The translations under genes and the position numbers were made by a program. A DNA stretch of 30,890 nucleotides from an uncultured Corynebacterium sp. (GTDB lineage: Bacteria; Actinomycetota; Actinomycetes; Mycobacteriales; Mycobacteriaceae), in assembly GCA_946220775.1 (NCBI GenBank), contig CAMIFC010000023.1:1-30890 (forward strand), read 5' to 3'. A model generated the notes under the pieces. The model was given only the letters and a program-made list of their open reading frames with translations, was not told where the DNA came from and did no database searches. Shown one piece after another: positions 24,520 to 30,890 of this stretch. Every line of letters starts with the position of its first letter. The stretch's first letter is position 1.

Positions 24520-24735
24520 TTATGCACCAGCCTTGGCGAGAATGGCGGCCACGGCGTCAATGTGCGGTTGGGTGAGGGCGGGTGCGCCGGCCATGACTTT
24601 GCGGGCGTACTCACTGATACGGCACGCGGCGAGGTCTTGTTCTAGCTCGGTGGTGTCGGTGCCGGGGTGCCAACGCTTTTGCGCATTGAGGCGGCCAATT
24701 CGACGTTGTACCGCTTGTGATTCTTTGGGAGCCAT
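24520..24735 (-). CDS. Small 71-aa protein, first gene of the helicase operon
   Basis: ATG 24735 (MAPKESQAVQRRIGRLNAQK) with AAGG at about 9 nt is preferred over a start 16 codons earlier whose extra residues are coded by the leader hairpin. The N-terminus is basic, the middle is DTTELEQDLAACRISEYARK, and the end is ALTQPHIDAVAAILAKAGA. The size, basic head and helical tail are compatible with a small DNA-binding or excision/regulatory protein, but no HTH is certain. Its transcript starts about 150 nt upstream at a consensus promoter. Confidence 0.7.
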   Translation of the reverse strand: MAPKESQAVQRRIGRLNAQKRWHPGTDTTELEQDLAACRISEYARKVMAGAPALTQPHIDAVAAILAKAGA

Positions 24736-24752
24736 AAGGGCATACCTTTCAG

Positions 24753-24772
24753 GCCTTTCTCGGAAGAAAGGC
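24753..24772. promoter_or_regulatory. Leader hairpin upstream of the helicase operon
   Basis: GCCTTTCT-CGGA-AGAAAGGC is a perfect 8-bp stem with a tetraloop 18 nt before the first ATG of the operon, inside the transcribed leader. On the minus strand no U-tract follows, so an mRNA stability or regulator-binding role is more likely than termination. Confidence 0.5.
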
Positions 24773-24896
24773 TTTAAGGCCACCGTTTAGGCAGGGTATG
24801 GGGGCTCCCCGCTGCTTAGTGTGGTGAATACCGTGTACCTAGCGTTGGCGCTGGTAAAGGCTCGTTTGGTAACCACGCCGATAAAGTTGCTCCTTC

Positions 24897-24925
24897 ATTA
24901 TAGGGCATGGACGGTTACAGTTCAA
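24897..24925 (-). promoter_or_regulatory. Consensus promoter of the helicase operon
   Basis: On the minus strand TTGAAC (24920-24925), a 17-nt spacer and TATAAT (24897-24902) form a near-perfect housekeeping promoter reading towards 24735. It overlaps the last codons of the Zn-ribbon gene. The leader of about 150 nt contains a possible 29-codon GTG-initiated peptide (24787-24876) and the hairpin. Confidence 0.8.
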
Positions 24926-25223
24926 TTGAGGGGGCACCCCCATTGAGAAAATCCCCCCACCACTGTACGAGCTGTGCGAACTTCACCGTGTGTACGCGGC
25001 GGCACTTGGTGCACTCCATGGTAAATACGTGCTCACCTATAGGTGCGTTGGGTTGTCCCGATTCAGTCACCACCGCGTTACGCGCTTGCCGGTCAAAAGG
25101 CGGCGCGAAGTAGCGATGAGCGTGAGCGCTTTGCTTGAGCCACAGGAGATTGGATACCGGCCTCGGCGTACCTTGCGGAGTTGGACGGCACTTGCACTTA
25201 ATTTTCAGTACACGAGAAGCCAC
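24915..25223 (-). CDS. Zn-ribbon-like 102-aa protein following the recombinase
   Basis: GTG 25223 is preceded by GAAGG at 7 nt, both inside the end of the recombinase gene region (stop at 25226-25228). A GTG 5 codons earlier also exists. The protein begins MASRVLKIKCKCRPTPQG and later has FTMECTKCRRVHTVKFAQLV. The CKC and CTKC pairs are spaced like a zinc ribbon, reminiscent of small Com-like or transcription-factor-like phage proteins. It is probably co-transcribed with the recombinase. Function unknown; a recombination directionality factor or regulator is possible by position. Confidence 0.68.
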   Translation of the reverse strand: MASRVLKIKCKCRPTPQGTPRPVSNLLWLKQSAHAHRYFAPPFDRQARNAVVTESGQPNAPIGEHVFTMECTKCRRVHTVKFAQLVQWWGDFLNGGAPSIEL

Positions 25224-25225
25224 GT

Positions 25226-26731
25226 CTACACCTTCCACTCAATACGTATTTTGTCGGGGTTGAACTTCTTTACACCTTTGCGATCGGGAATGATGTACAC
25301 CCGCGCCACAGCGTCCACCAAAGACCGTTTCAGCTCTAACGGGGCAGTCACCCACCACCCGCGCACATCGTCCCCGGCGGCCATGATTGCAGACAACGCG
25401 GTGTGATCCTCGGCGCACGCTGCAAGCTCGGCGTCGAGCTGTTCCATCTTGGCCAGCAACGCCTTGTTGAGGCGGCCGAACTGTGAGGGGTCAAGATTTC
25501 CCGCTACAAGCTCGGCCTCTAGTCCATTGATTCTGTCCCTCAACTCGGTGCGCTCGGCTGTAAGACGGGTGGCAGTGCCGGTATCCTCGGCCGCCGCTAT
25601 CGCTGTGGTGATGTCGGGGCGTGACAGACGTGCCAGCACAGCGGCGGTGACGTAATCCTCTACCGGGTCGGCAAGCCGTGAGGTATGCCCCTTGCTAGTG
25701 AGGTTTTCGTTGCTCTTTGAGTAGTACATGCGCTTGCGATAGACAGTGCCGTTCTTGAGCTTGTCCTTTCGCCACCGCACATACATGACACGGGCGTTAT
25801 CGGGCTCGGCAAGACAGACGTCACAACCACACCGGAAAATGCCACTACCGAGGTGCTCGGGCTTGTGGCCGCGTCCCTTGTTCATCGTTCGTGCCGGGTT
25901 GGTGAGCACGGCCTTGAGCTGTTCGTGCTCTTCCTCGGTGAAGATTGCAGGCCACTTGGCGCAGCCAACGATCTTGCGGTTGGACTTCACCCTTTTGCCC
26001 TCATGATTCAAGGTGTTGTGCGTGGCGTACCCGGCAAGGCGGGGGTTAAGCAAAAGGTCGCGCACCGCACCGCCATAGAACTGTTTGCCCGCTGTCGTGG
26101 TGAAGCCGTGTTCATTCAGCCACTTCGCCGCACCGTACAGACTGCCACCGTTGACGATAAGCCCGGCTACATGCCGCAATGCCTCGGCCTCGGGCTCATT
26201 CAACGCGGTGCGGTCGGCTACGTATCCAAAGGTGCGCCGCCCCGAGCCATAGGGCACCCCGTTGAGGTTCATTTGCTCGTAGGCTGCCTTAATCCGCTCG
26301 GCCTTGTGGCGTGATTCCTGCTCACTCACAGCGCCGATAATTTGGGCAAGCATGATTCCGGTAGCGCCGCTTAAGTCGATTGCACCACCGTCGACGGTCT
26401 CCGTATCGACGCCGTGGGCGGTCACAACGTCGATGTACTCACTCAACTCGGCTAGGCGTCGGTGCAAACGGTCTTGGTGCCAGACAAGCACCTTGTCAAT
26501 GAGCCCGGCCTTAATGTCACGCAACAAGCGTTGGTACTCGGGGCGCGTGGCACCGCTGTAGGCAGAAATTGAGTTATCGACGTAGATGTCGGTGACGGTG
26601 TAGCCCCGCGCGGCGGCGAGGTCTCTACATGCTTTCTCTTGGCGCTTAACGCCCGCTTCTTCCTTACGGTCAAGCGAGATACGCGCATACACGGCCGCGC
26701 GTGGGGCGGCGTTGTCCTTGGTGGTGGTCAT
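25226..26731 (-). CDS. int: Large serine recombinase (site-specific integrase)
   Basis: 501-aa serine integrase that integrates and excises the element. The N-terminal resolvase domain starts VYARISLDRKEE with catalytic Ser19; DRLHRRLAELSEYI (87-100) and GIMLAQIIGAVSEQESRHKA (about 125-144) complete the catalytic domain and the long helix E. The recombinase domain follows (GVPYGSGRRTFGYV, LNPRLAGYATHNTL). The zinc-ribbon has CGCDVC (301-306). A coiled-coil segment lies near 385-435, and a C-terminal beta segment ends NPDKIRIEWKV. The ATG 26731 lies 6 nt after TATCAT, so the mRNA is likely leaderless. The gene ends 35 bp from the core site, the usual position next to attR. Confidence 0.96.
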   Translation of the reverse strand: MTTTKDNAAPRAAVYARISLDRKEEAGVKRQEKACRDLAAARGYTVTDIYVDNSISAYSGATRPEYQRLLRDIKAGLIDKVLVWHQDRLHRRLAELSEYIDVVTAHGVDTETVDGGAIDLSGATGIMLAQIIGAVSEQESRHKAERIKAAYEQMNLNGVPYGSGRRTFGYVADRTALNEPEAEALRHVAGLIVNGGSLYGAAKWLNEHGFTTTAGKQFYGGAVRDLLLNPRLAGYATHNTLNHEGKRVKSNRKIVGCAKWPAIFTEEEHEQLKAVLTNPARTMNKGRGHKPEHLGSGIFRCGCDVCLAEPDNARVMYVRWRKDKLKNGTVYRKRMYYSKSNENLTSKGHTSRLADPVEDYVTAAVLARLSRPDITTAIAAAEDTGTATRLTAERTELRDRINGLEAELVAGNLDPSQFGRLNKALLAKMEQLDAELAACAEDHTALSAIMAAGDDVRGWWVTAPLELKRSLVDAVARVYIIPDRKGVKKFNPDKIRIEWKV

Positions 26732-26737
26732 GACTAC

Positions 26738-26770
26738 ATGATAGGTGCACCAAATGAAGATCAGATAATC
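26738..26770. other. Right attachment junction with integrase -10 box inside the att arm
   Basis: Core TAATC (26766-26770), an 11-nt gap, the arm GGTGCACCAAA (26744-26754), and on the minus strand TATCAT (26738-26743) directly next to the arm, 6 nt before the recombinase ATG. The expected -35 position falls at the edge of the core and is poor. Binding of the recombinase to its arm could therefore repress its own promoter. Confidence 0.7.
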
Positions 26771-27552
26771 TCTAGCGACTCCGCACCAACGCCCGTATAG
26801 CCAATCCCAGCGCGCGGCACAGCCACACCCTCGAGCTCCACGTCCCCCTCATCAACAAGCAACCCGTGCTCGAACGTTGCATCCACATCCAACGTCACGC
26901 TAGCCCCCGGATCCAACCGCAGCTCCGCACCCAGCAGCGGAGTAAAGGACTTCACCGGCGACTCATCCCCCAGCAGCGAACCAACAAAGACCAGCACGGA
27001 GCCACCGTCGTACTCCACTTCCGACGGCTCGTAGTGTTCAAACCCTCGCGGTGCCGTGGAGCGAGCGGAGTCCGGCAGCGCCACCCACAACTGCACCCCG
27101 TGCAGCACCTTCACCCCCTCCGTCGAGGTTTCCGAGTGACAAATCCCCGCCCCGGACGTCATCAAGTTCACCTCGCCGGGCCGCACCAGCCCCTCATGTC
27201 CACCGGAGTCAATGTGCGCGATTTCGCCCTCAAACAGCCAACTCACCGTCTGCAGCCCAATATGAGGGTGTGGCGCGACATCCATGCCACCACTCACCGA
27301 CACGTCGTCCGGCCCGTAGTGGTCCACGAAACACCACGCCCCGATCATGGAGCGTTTGCGTTGTGGCAGCGTGCGCCGAACCGTCATCGCACGCGGACCA
27401 CCGAGTGGCACCTCGCGCGCGGTAATCAATTCGACCGGCACATTTGCGTCACCATCCGGCCCGTTCGCGCCGCCGTCAGCGTTGTTGGGATGCGCGGTGG
27501 CGTCCTCGCCACCACACACTGTGGCCTGTGGTTTTTCGTCCATGTTGCTCAT
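26761..27552 (-). pseudogene. Pirin-family protein, N-terminal part truncated by the element
   Basis: Pirins are bicupin proteins with quercetinase or regulatory roles. From ATG 27552 the protein has a poorly conserved Asn/Gly/Asp-rich head of about 40 residues, then the conserved cupin: MIGAWCFVDHYGPDDV, DVAPHPHIGLQTVSWLFEGE with the metal-ligand His residues, HEGLVRPGEVNLMTSGAGIC and HSETS. The original gene continues into 17570-17169, but here after SLEI the element supplies ATC TGA, so a 263-aa product lacking most of the C-terminal cupin may still be made. A TAGGCT box 6 nt before the ATG could give a leaderless transcript. The metal site is complete, so residual activity cannot be excluded. 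Confidence 0.9.
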
Positions 27553-27595
27553 ACGCCCAGCCTACTGTTCTGCAGTGTTCGCCGTTGCCGTCCAA

Positions 27596-27642
27596 TTTTT
27601 TAGGACGCCACCCCAGCCCGGCACCACTGGCGTCCCAAAAAA
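27596..27642. repeat. Long imperfect hairpin in the pirin/gltS divergent region
   Basis: TTTTTTAGGACGCCA (27596-27610) and TGGCGTCCCAAAAAA (27628-27642) pair over 15 bp with one mismatch around a 17-nt loop. On both strands the T-run precedes and the A-run follows the stem, so it is not a standard terminator. It lies between two divergently transcribed genes and may be a cruciform, operator or miniature-element remnant. The rest of 27553-27840 shows no gene. Confidence 0.6.
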
Positions 27643-27840
27643 GAATGGTGAGGTGCCCCCAACCGCTGGGAAACTACGGACAAAGAGTTGTTGAAAAGCT
27701 GCCAATTCCGCTAATAATGATGGAGATCACAAACACTAAGCGGCGCGCGAGCAGGTCACGAGTGTCATCGCCGGGGCCTCGAGAGGGCTGACAAAGCCAT
27801 TCGTGCGGGATTGAGCGTCGTCGAGAAGAAGGAGAAGATG

Positions 27841-29334
27841 GTGACCCCCAATACCATTGGTCTGGCACTCGTACTTCTAGGCATGCTGGTGCTGCTCGGA
27901 AAGACCATGCGCATGCGCTGGAAATGGACGCAAAAGCTGTTCCTGCCAGCATCGATCCTGGCGGGGTTCCTCGCCCTTATTCTCGGGCCGGAAGTGCTCG
28001 GCGTCATCGTTTCGAAGTTCGGAAACGATAGCCTCGCCGACGGTGGCCTCTTTGGCGAAACCACCATGGAGGTGTGGAAAACCCTCCCTGGTCTGCTGAT
28101 TTCGGTCGTGTTTGCGACGCTCTTCCTCGGCCAGAAACTGCCGAAGCCGAAGCAGGTCGTTGACCTGGCTGGCCCGCAGCTGTCGGTTGGTGTTGCCTTC
28201 GCATCGGGGCAATACATGATCGGCCTCGCGCTGACGGCGCTCATTCTGTCCCCACTGTTCGGTATCCCGCAAGCTGCTGGTGCGCTCATCGAGATCGGCT
28301 TTGAGGGCGGCCACGGTACCGCGGCGGGTATGAAGTCCGTCTTCGAGGACATTAACTGGAACGAAGGCTACGACCTCGCCGTGGCTGTCGCGACCGTCGG
28401 ACTGCTCGGCGGCATCATCATCGGTGTTGCCGTCATTAACTGGGCTATCCGCACCGGCCGCACGGAAGTCATCACCGAAGTCAAGGACCGCTCCATCGAC
28501 GAACAGCGCGGACTCTTCCGCCGCGACGAGCAGTACATGGCCGCAAAGATGACCACCCGCCCAAGCTCCGTGGAGCCGCTTTCCCTGCACGTCGCCTTCG
28601 TCGCCGTCGCAATCCTGGTGGGCGTTGTGATGCTCAAGGCCATCCAGTGGGTCGAGCAAGTACTGTGGATCGACAAGATCGAGCTGCTCAGCTACGTGCC
28701 GCTGTTCCCCATGGCGATGCTCGGTGGCATCGTGGTCCAGGTTGGCCTGAAGATCCTGGGCTACGAACTGCTCATCGACCAAAACATGATGCTGCGCATC
28801 CAGGGTCTGGCGCTGGACCTGCTGATCGTGTCCGCGCTGGCCACGATCTCCCTGAAGGCGATCGCGAACAACTTCGTGCCGTTCCTGGTCCTGTGTGTCG
28901 GCGGCATCCTGCTCAACATCTTCATCCTGCTGTGGTTCGTTCCACGCTCCATCCCGGAGTACTGGCTGGAACGCGGCGTTGGTGACTTCGGCCAGTCCAT
29001 GGGCGTGACCGCCACCGGCCTGATCCTCATGCGCATCGTCGACCCAGAGGCCGAATCCCCCGCATTCGAGGCGTTCGGTTACAAGCAGCTGGTCTTCGAA
29101 CCCTTCTTCGGTGGCGGTATCATCACCGCCCTATCGATCCCGCTGATCATGGCGTTTGGCCCATTCCCGCTGCTCATCGGCATGACGCTCCTGTTCTTCG
29201 CCGCGCTCGGCACAGGCCTGTTCTATTGGGGACGCAAGTTTGGCATCGACCGATCCAAGGCCGCAGGCGGCACCCGTGCGCTCGGGACGCACAAGGAGCG
29301 CATGGCACAGAAGAAGGCTGCGTCTGAGAGTTAA
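27841..29334 (+). CDS. gltS: Sodium/glutamate symporter, GltS (ESS) family
   Basis: Inner-membrane Na+-coupled glutamate transporter. About 497 aa from GTG 27841, which has AAGGAG 6 nt upstream; ATG 27838 is too close to that site. The frame extends 10 codons earlier without a better signal. About a dozen hydrophobic segments alternate with short loops. ALIEIGFEGGHGTAAGMKSV and the second-half GVGDFGQSMGVTATGLILMR are the two pseudo-symmetric family motifs. A long hydrophilic loop in the middle (TEVKDRSIDEQRGLFRRDEQ) separates the halves. The basic tail (GTHKERMAQKKAASES) is cytoplasmic. The gene is longer than the E. coli protein (401 aa). Its stop overlaps the convergent MFS gene. Confidence 0.9.
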   Translation: MTPNTIGLALVLLGMLVLLGKTMRMRWKWTQKLFLPASILAGFLALILGPEVLGVIVSKFGNDSLADGGLFGETTMEVWKTLPGLLISVVFATLFLGQKLPKPKQVVDLAGPQLSVGVAFASGQYMIGLALTALILSPLFGIPQAAGALIEIGFEGGHGTAAGMKSVFEDINWNEGYDLAVAVATVGLLGGIIIGVAVINWAIRTGRTEVITEVKDRSIDEQRGLFRRDEQYMAAKMTTRPSSVEPLSLHVAFVAVAILVGVVMLKAIQWVEQVLWIDKIELLSYVPLFPMAMLGGIVVQVGLKILGYELLIDQNMMLRIQGLALDLLIVSALATISLKAIANNFVPFLVLCVGGILLNIFILLWFVPRSIPEYWLERGVGDFGQSMGVTATGLILMRIVDPEAESPAFEAFGYKQLVFEPFFGGGIITALSIPLIMAFGPFPLLIGMTLLFFAALGTGLFYWGRKFGIDRSKAAGGTRALGTHKERMAQKKAASES

Positions 29335-30890
29335 GACGCGAGCGGCTTCTTGGCGTCCAAACGGACAAACACCGTGAACAACACCATCACCACGGACGCC
29401 ACCGCCGCCACCAAGAACGCCACATGAATACCAGCGCCCATGTCGCCGGCGGCCGACGCTGCATCGCTGGCGGATCCGGTGCCGGTGGTGGTTGCGCTGC
29501 CAGTGGTGGATGCGCCCTCCGATGAACCAGCACCGGACGCGAACGTCATGATCGCGATGAAGATCGCCGTGCCACCACCCGCAGCAACCTGCTGGAATGT
29601 ATTCAAAATCGCCTGCCCGTGGGACGCCAACCGATCCGACACCCCAGCCAACGCGTTGGACATCAGGGGAGTCATCATCAACGCAATACCCAAATTCAAT
29701 ACAACCGCATTCACAGTCAAAAGCACCATCGTCGTGGATTCCGACATGAAAGCGAAACCAAACATCGCCGCAGACATCAAAATCGAGCCCGGAATGGTGA
29801 GCACTCGGGTTCCTCGCGCATCATAAATACGACCAACAAATGGCCCCATGATGCCCATGATCAAACCACCAGGCAGCAAAATCAGACCGGTCTGCTGTTC
29901 CGACAGTCCAACGACATTCTGGGCAAATAGCGGCAGCAGAATAATGAAGCCGAAAAGCACCCCGAAAGTCAGCAACATCAGGGACATCGACAGGGTGTAT
30001 TCCCGCGAACGCAACGGATCCAGATTAAGCAGTGGCTCCCGCTTCGAACCCTTCTTTGCGGCACGATTGAGCGCGGTTTGGCGTCCGAAAAATACGGCGA
30101 GAATGACCACGCCACCAGCCAGGACGCCAATCCGGCCCCACGGAATGCCATTCCCCAACTCGGATAGACCGGCGAGACCATAAATCGTCGACGCAAAACC
30201 AACCGCGGCAAGAATAACGGAGAGAATGTCCAGGTAAGGGCGGGTGGGTTCCTCGAAATTGCGGACAAGAATGATTCCAGTAATCAAAGCAATAAGCACC
30301 AGCGGAATCATCAGAATGAAAATCCAACGCCAGCCCAGGGAATGCAACACCATCCCAGAAAATGTTGGACCCAGTGCAGGTGCGACCGCAATAACCACGC
30401 TGACGAGACCAAATACGCCACCGCGCCGCTCAACCGGAATGAGGCGCATGATGGTCGTCATCAGCAGCGGAATAACCAGCGCCGTTCCCGACGCCTGCAC
30501 AATACGACCCAGCAGGAGAATCGGGAAAGTCGGCGCGAGAGTGGCAATGACTGTACCGACGAGGAAAAGCAACATTGCCGCCGAATACACCTGCCGCAGA
30601 CTAAACCGCTGCATCACATAACCGGTCATCGGAATGACGACCGCCATGGTCAACATAAAACTCGTGACGAGCCACTGGGCGGCATCCGCGGAAATTGTGA
30701 ACTCGCGCATAAGCACGGGCAGGGCGACGGATAGCGTGGTCTCGTTGAGGATGACCACGAACGCTGCGGCAACCAAGACACCAATGAGGAGCTTCGCGTT
30801 CGGGGGTGGGGTGGTTGGGGGTTCGTGGGTTTTGGGCTCGGCGGGTTGAGGTTCGGGGGTTTCGGGCTCGGCGGGTTGCGGGGCGGAGGG
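29331..30890 (-). CDS. MFS multidrug exporter, DHA2 (EmrB/QacA) family, partial
   Basis: The frame is open from the stop at 29331-29333 to the right edge, so the true start lies beyond the window. The N-terminus present is a Pro/Glu-rich repeat (PQPAEPETPEP, QPAEPKTHEP) before the first membrane helix LLIGVLVAAAFVVILNETTL. LNETTLSVALPVLMREF is the DHA2 motif D1, PMTGYVMQRFSLRQVY and LLLGRIVQASGTALVIPLLM are motif A and B regions, and GPTFSGMVLHSLGWRWIFIL is motif C. At least 12 and probably 14 membrane helices can be counted. A Gly/Ser/Thr-rich loop (SSEGASTTGSATTTGTGSAS) precedes the last helix. It probably exports drugs or toxic compounds; substrate unknown. Confidence 0.9.
   Translation of the reverse strand, partial: PSAPQPAEPETPEPQPAEPKTHEPPTTPPPNAKLLIGVLVAAAFVVILNETTLSVALPVLMREFTISADAAQWLVTSFMLTMAVVIPMTGYVMQRFSLRQVYSAAMLLFLVGTVIATLAPTFPILLLGRIVQASGTALVIPLLMTTIMRLIPVERRGGVFGLVSVVIAVAPALGPTFSGMVLHSLGWRWIFILMIPLVLIALITGIILVRNFEEPTRPYLDILSVILAAVGFASTIYGLAGLSELGNGIPWGRIGVLAGGVVILAVFFGRQTALNRAAKKGSKREPLLNLDPLRSREYTLSMSLMLLTFGVLFGFIILLPLFAQNVVGLSEQQTGLILLPGGLIMGIMGPFVGRIYDARGTRVLTIPGSILMSAAMFGFAFMSESTTMVLLTVNAVVLNLGIALMMTPLMSNALAGVSDRLASHGQAILNTFQQVAAGGGTAIFIAIMTFASGAGSSEGASTTGSATTTGTGSASDAASAAGDMGAGIHVAFLVAAVASVVMVLFTVFVRLDAKKPLAS

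Larger units (their letters stand above)
17570..26770. mobile_element. 9.2-kb integrative element inserted in a pirin gene
   Basis: The element is bounded by the direct repeat TAATC at 17570-17574 and 26766-26770, and both flanks are halves of one pirin gene. Inside are a large serine recombinase next to the right end, a RepA-like helicase operon, an origin-like region, a DinD-like fragment and two unknown operons. The length between cores is 9196 bp. Tyrosine integrases use longer identity segments, often in tRNA genes; a core of a few bp inside a protein gene is what large serine recombinases do. No conjugation, terminase, capsid or tail genes are recognisable, so it is a small integrative replicon or phage-satellite-like island and not a full prophage. 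Confidence 0.93.

Noticed and set aside
24787..24902. Short leader peptides in the helicase operon leader (an ATG overlapping TATAAT, and a 29-codon GTG frame)
   Set aside because: The first would start upstream of the transcript start. The second has its ribosome site too far away; kept only as a remark.
27161..27190. Partial match between the CRISPR spacer and the pirin gene (AGTTCACCT plus scattered bases)
   Set aside because: Only about 16 of 20 positions in a GC-rich context and no extended match; expected by chance, so not called self-targeting.
27596..27642. Rho-independent terminator for pirin or gltS
   Set aside because: It lies upstream of both genes, and on each strand an A-run and not a T-run follows the stem.
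27877..28782. 301-aa minus-strand frame opposite gltS
   Set aside because: His/Asp/Glu/Arg-rich antisense shadow of a membrane protein gene.

Overview
The window looks like a chromosome segment of a high-G+C, mycolic-acid-lineage actinobacterium, most likely Corynebacterium. The evidence is a dprE1-dprE2 pair for decaprenyl-phospho-arabinose synthesis with the benzothiazinone-type active-site Cys, several start codons preceded at 6-8 nt by a TAnnnT -10 box (leaderless mRNAs), and a complete-order type I-E CRISPR-Cas locus. The species cannot be fixed from the sequence.

Layout. 1-6020: two unidentified minus-strand genes (one cut by the window edge), a 95-aa conserved-looking small protein, dprE1, a spacer made of four 19-20 bp tandem repeats, dprE2, and a large lipoprotein. 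6253-15596: a type I-E CRISPR-Cas locus on the minus strand, in the order cas3-cse1-cse2-cas7-cas5-cas6e-cas1-cas2-leader-array. It is visibly broken. cas3, cse1 and cas1 each carry one in-frame stop, and cas7 carries a one-base frameshift. The array has one spacer between one good and one degenerate repeat. cse2, cas5, cas6e and cas2 are open. 15859-16957: a terminator and two tandem NATD1-type acetyltransferase paralogs.

17570-26770: a 9.2-kb integrative element inserted in a pirin gene. The pirin N-terminal 262 codons lie at 26767-27552 and the C-terminal 133 codons at 17169-17570. The 5-bp core TAATC is present at both junctions, and joining the halves at the core restores the frame. The element encodes a large serine recombinase at its right end, a Zn-ribbon protein, a promoter-driven small-gene operon ending in a RepA-like AAA+ helicase, an iteron and DnaA-box-like non-coding region that looks like a replication origin, a DinD/BRO-like fragment, a coupled three-gene operon of unknown function, and a leaderless two-gene operon of unknown function at its left end. 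There are no recognisable conjugation, capsid or terminase genes, so it resembles a small replicating integrative element or phage-satellite-like island.

27596-30890: a divergent intergenic region with a long hairpin, a GltS-type sodium/glutamate symporter, and a convergent, overlapping DHA2-type MFS exporter that runs off the right edge.

The parts most worth attention are the pirin-integrated element with its reconstructable att sites, iterons and unknown operons, and the multiply mutated CRISPR-Cas locus.
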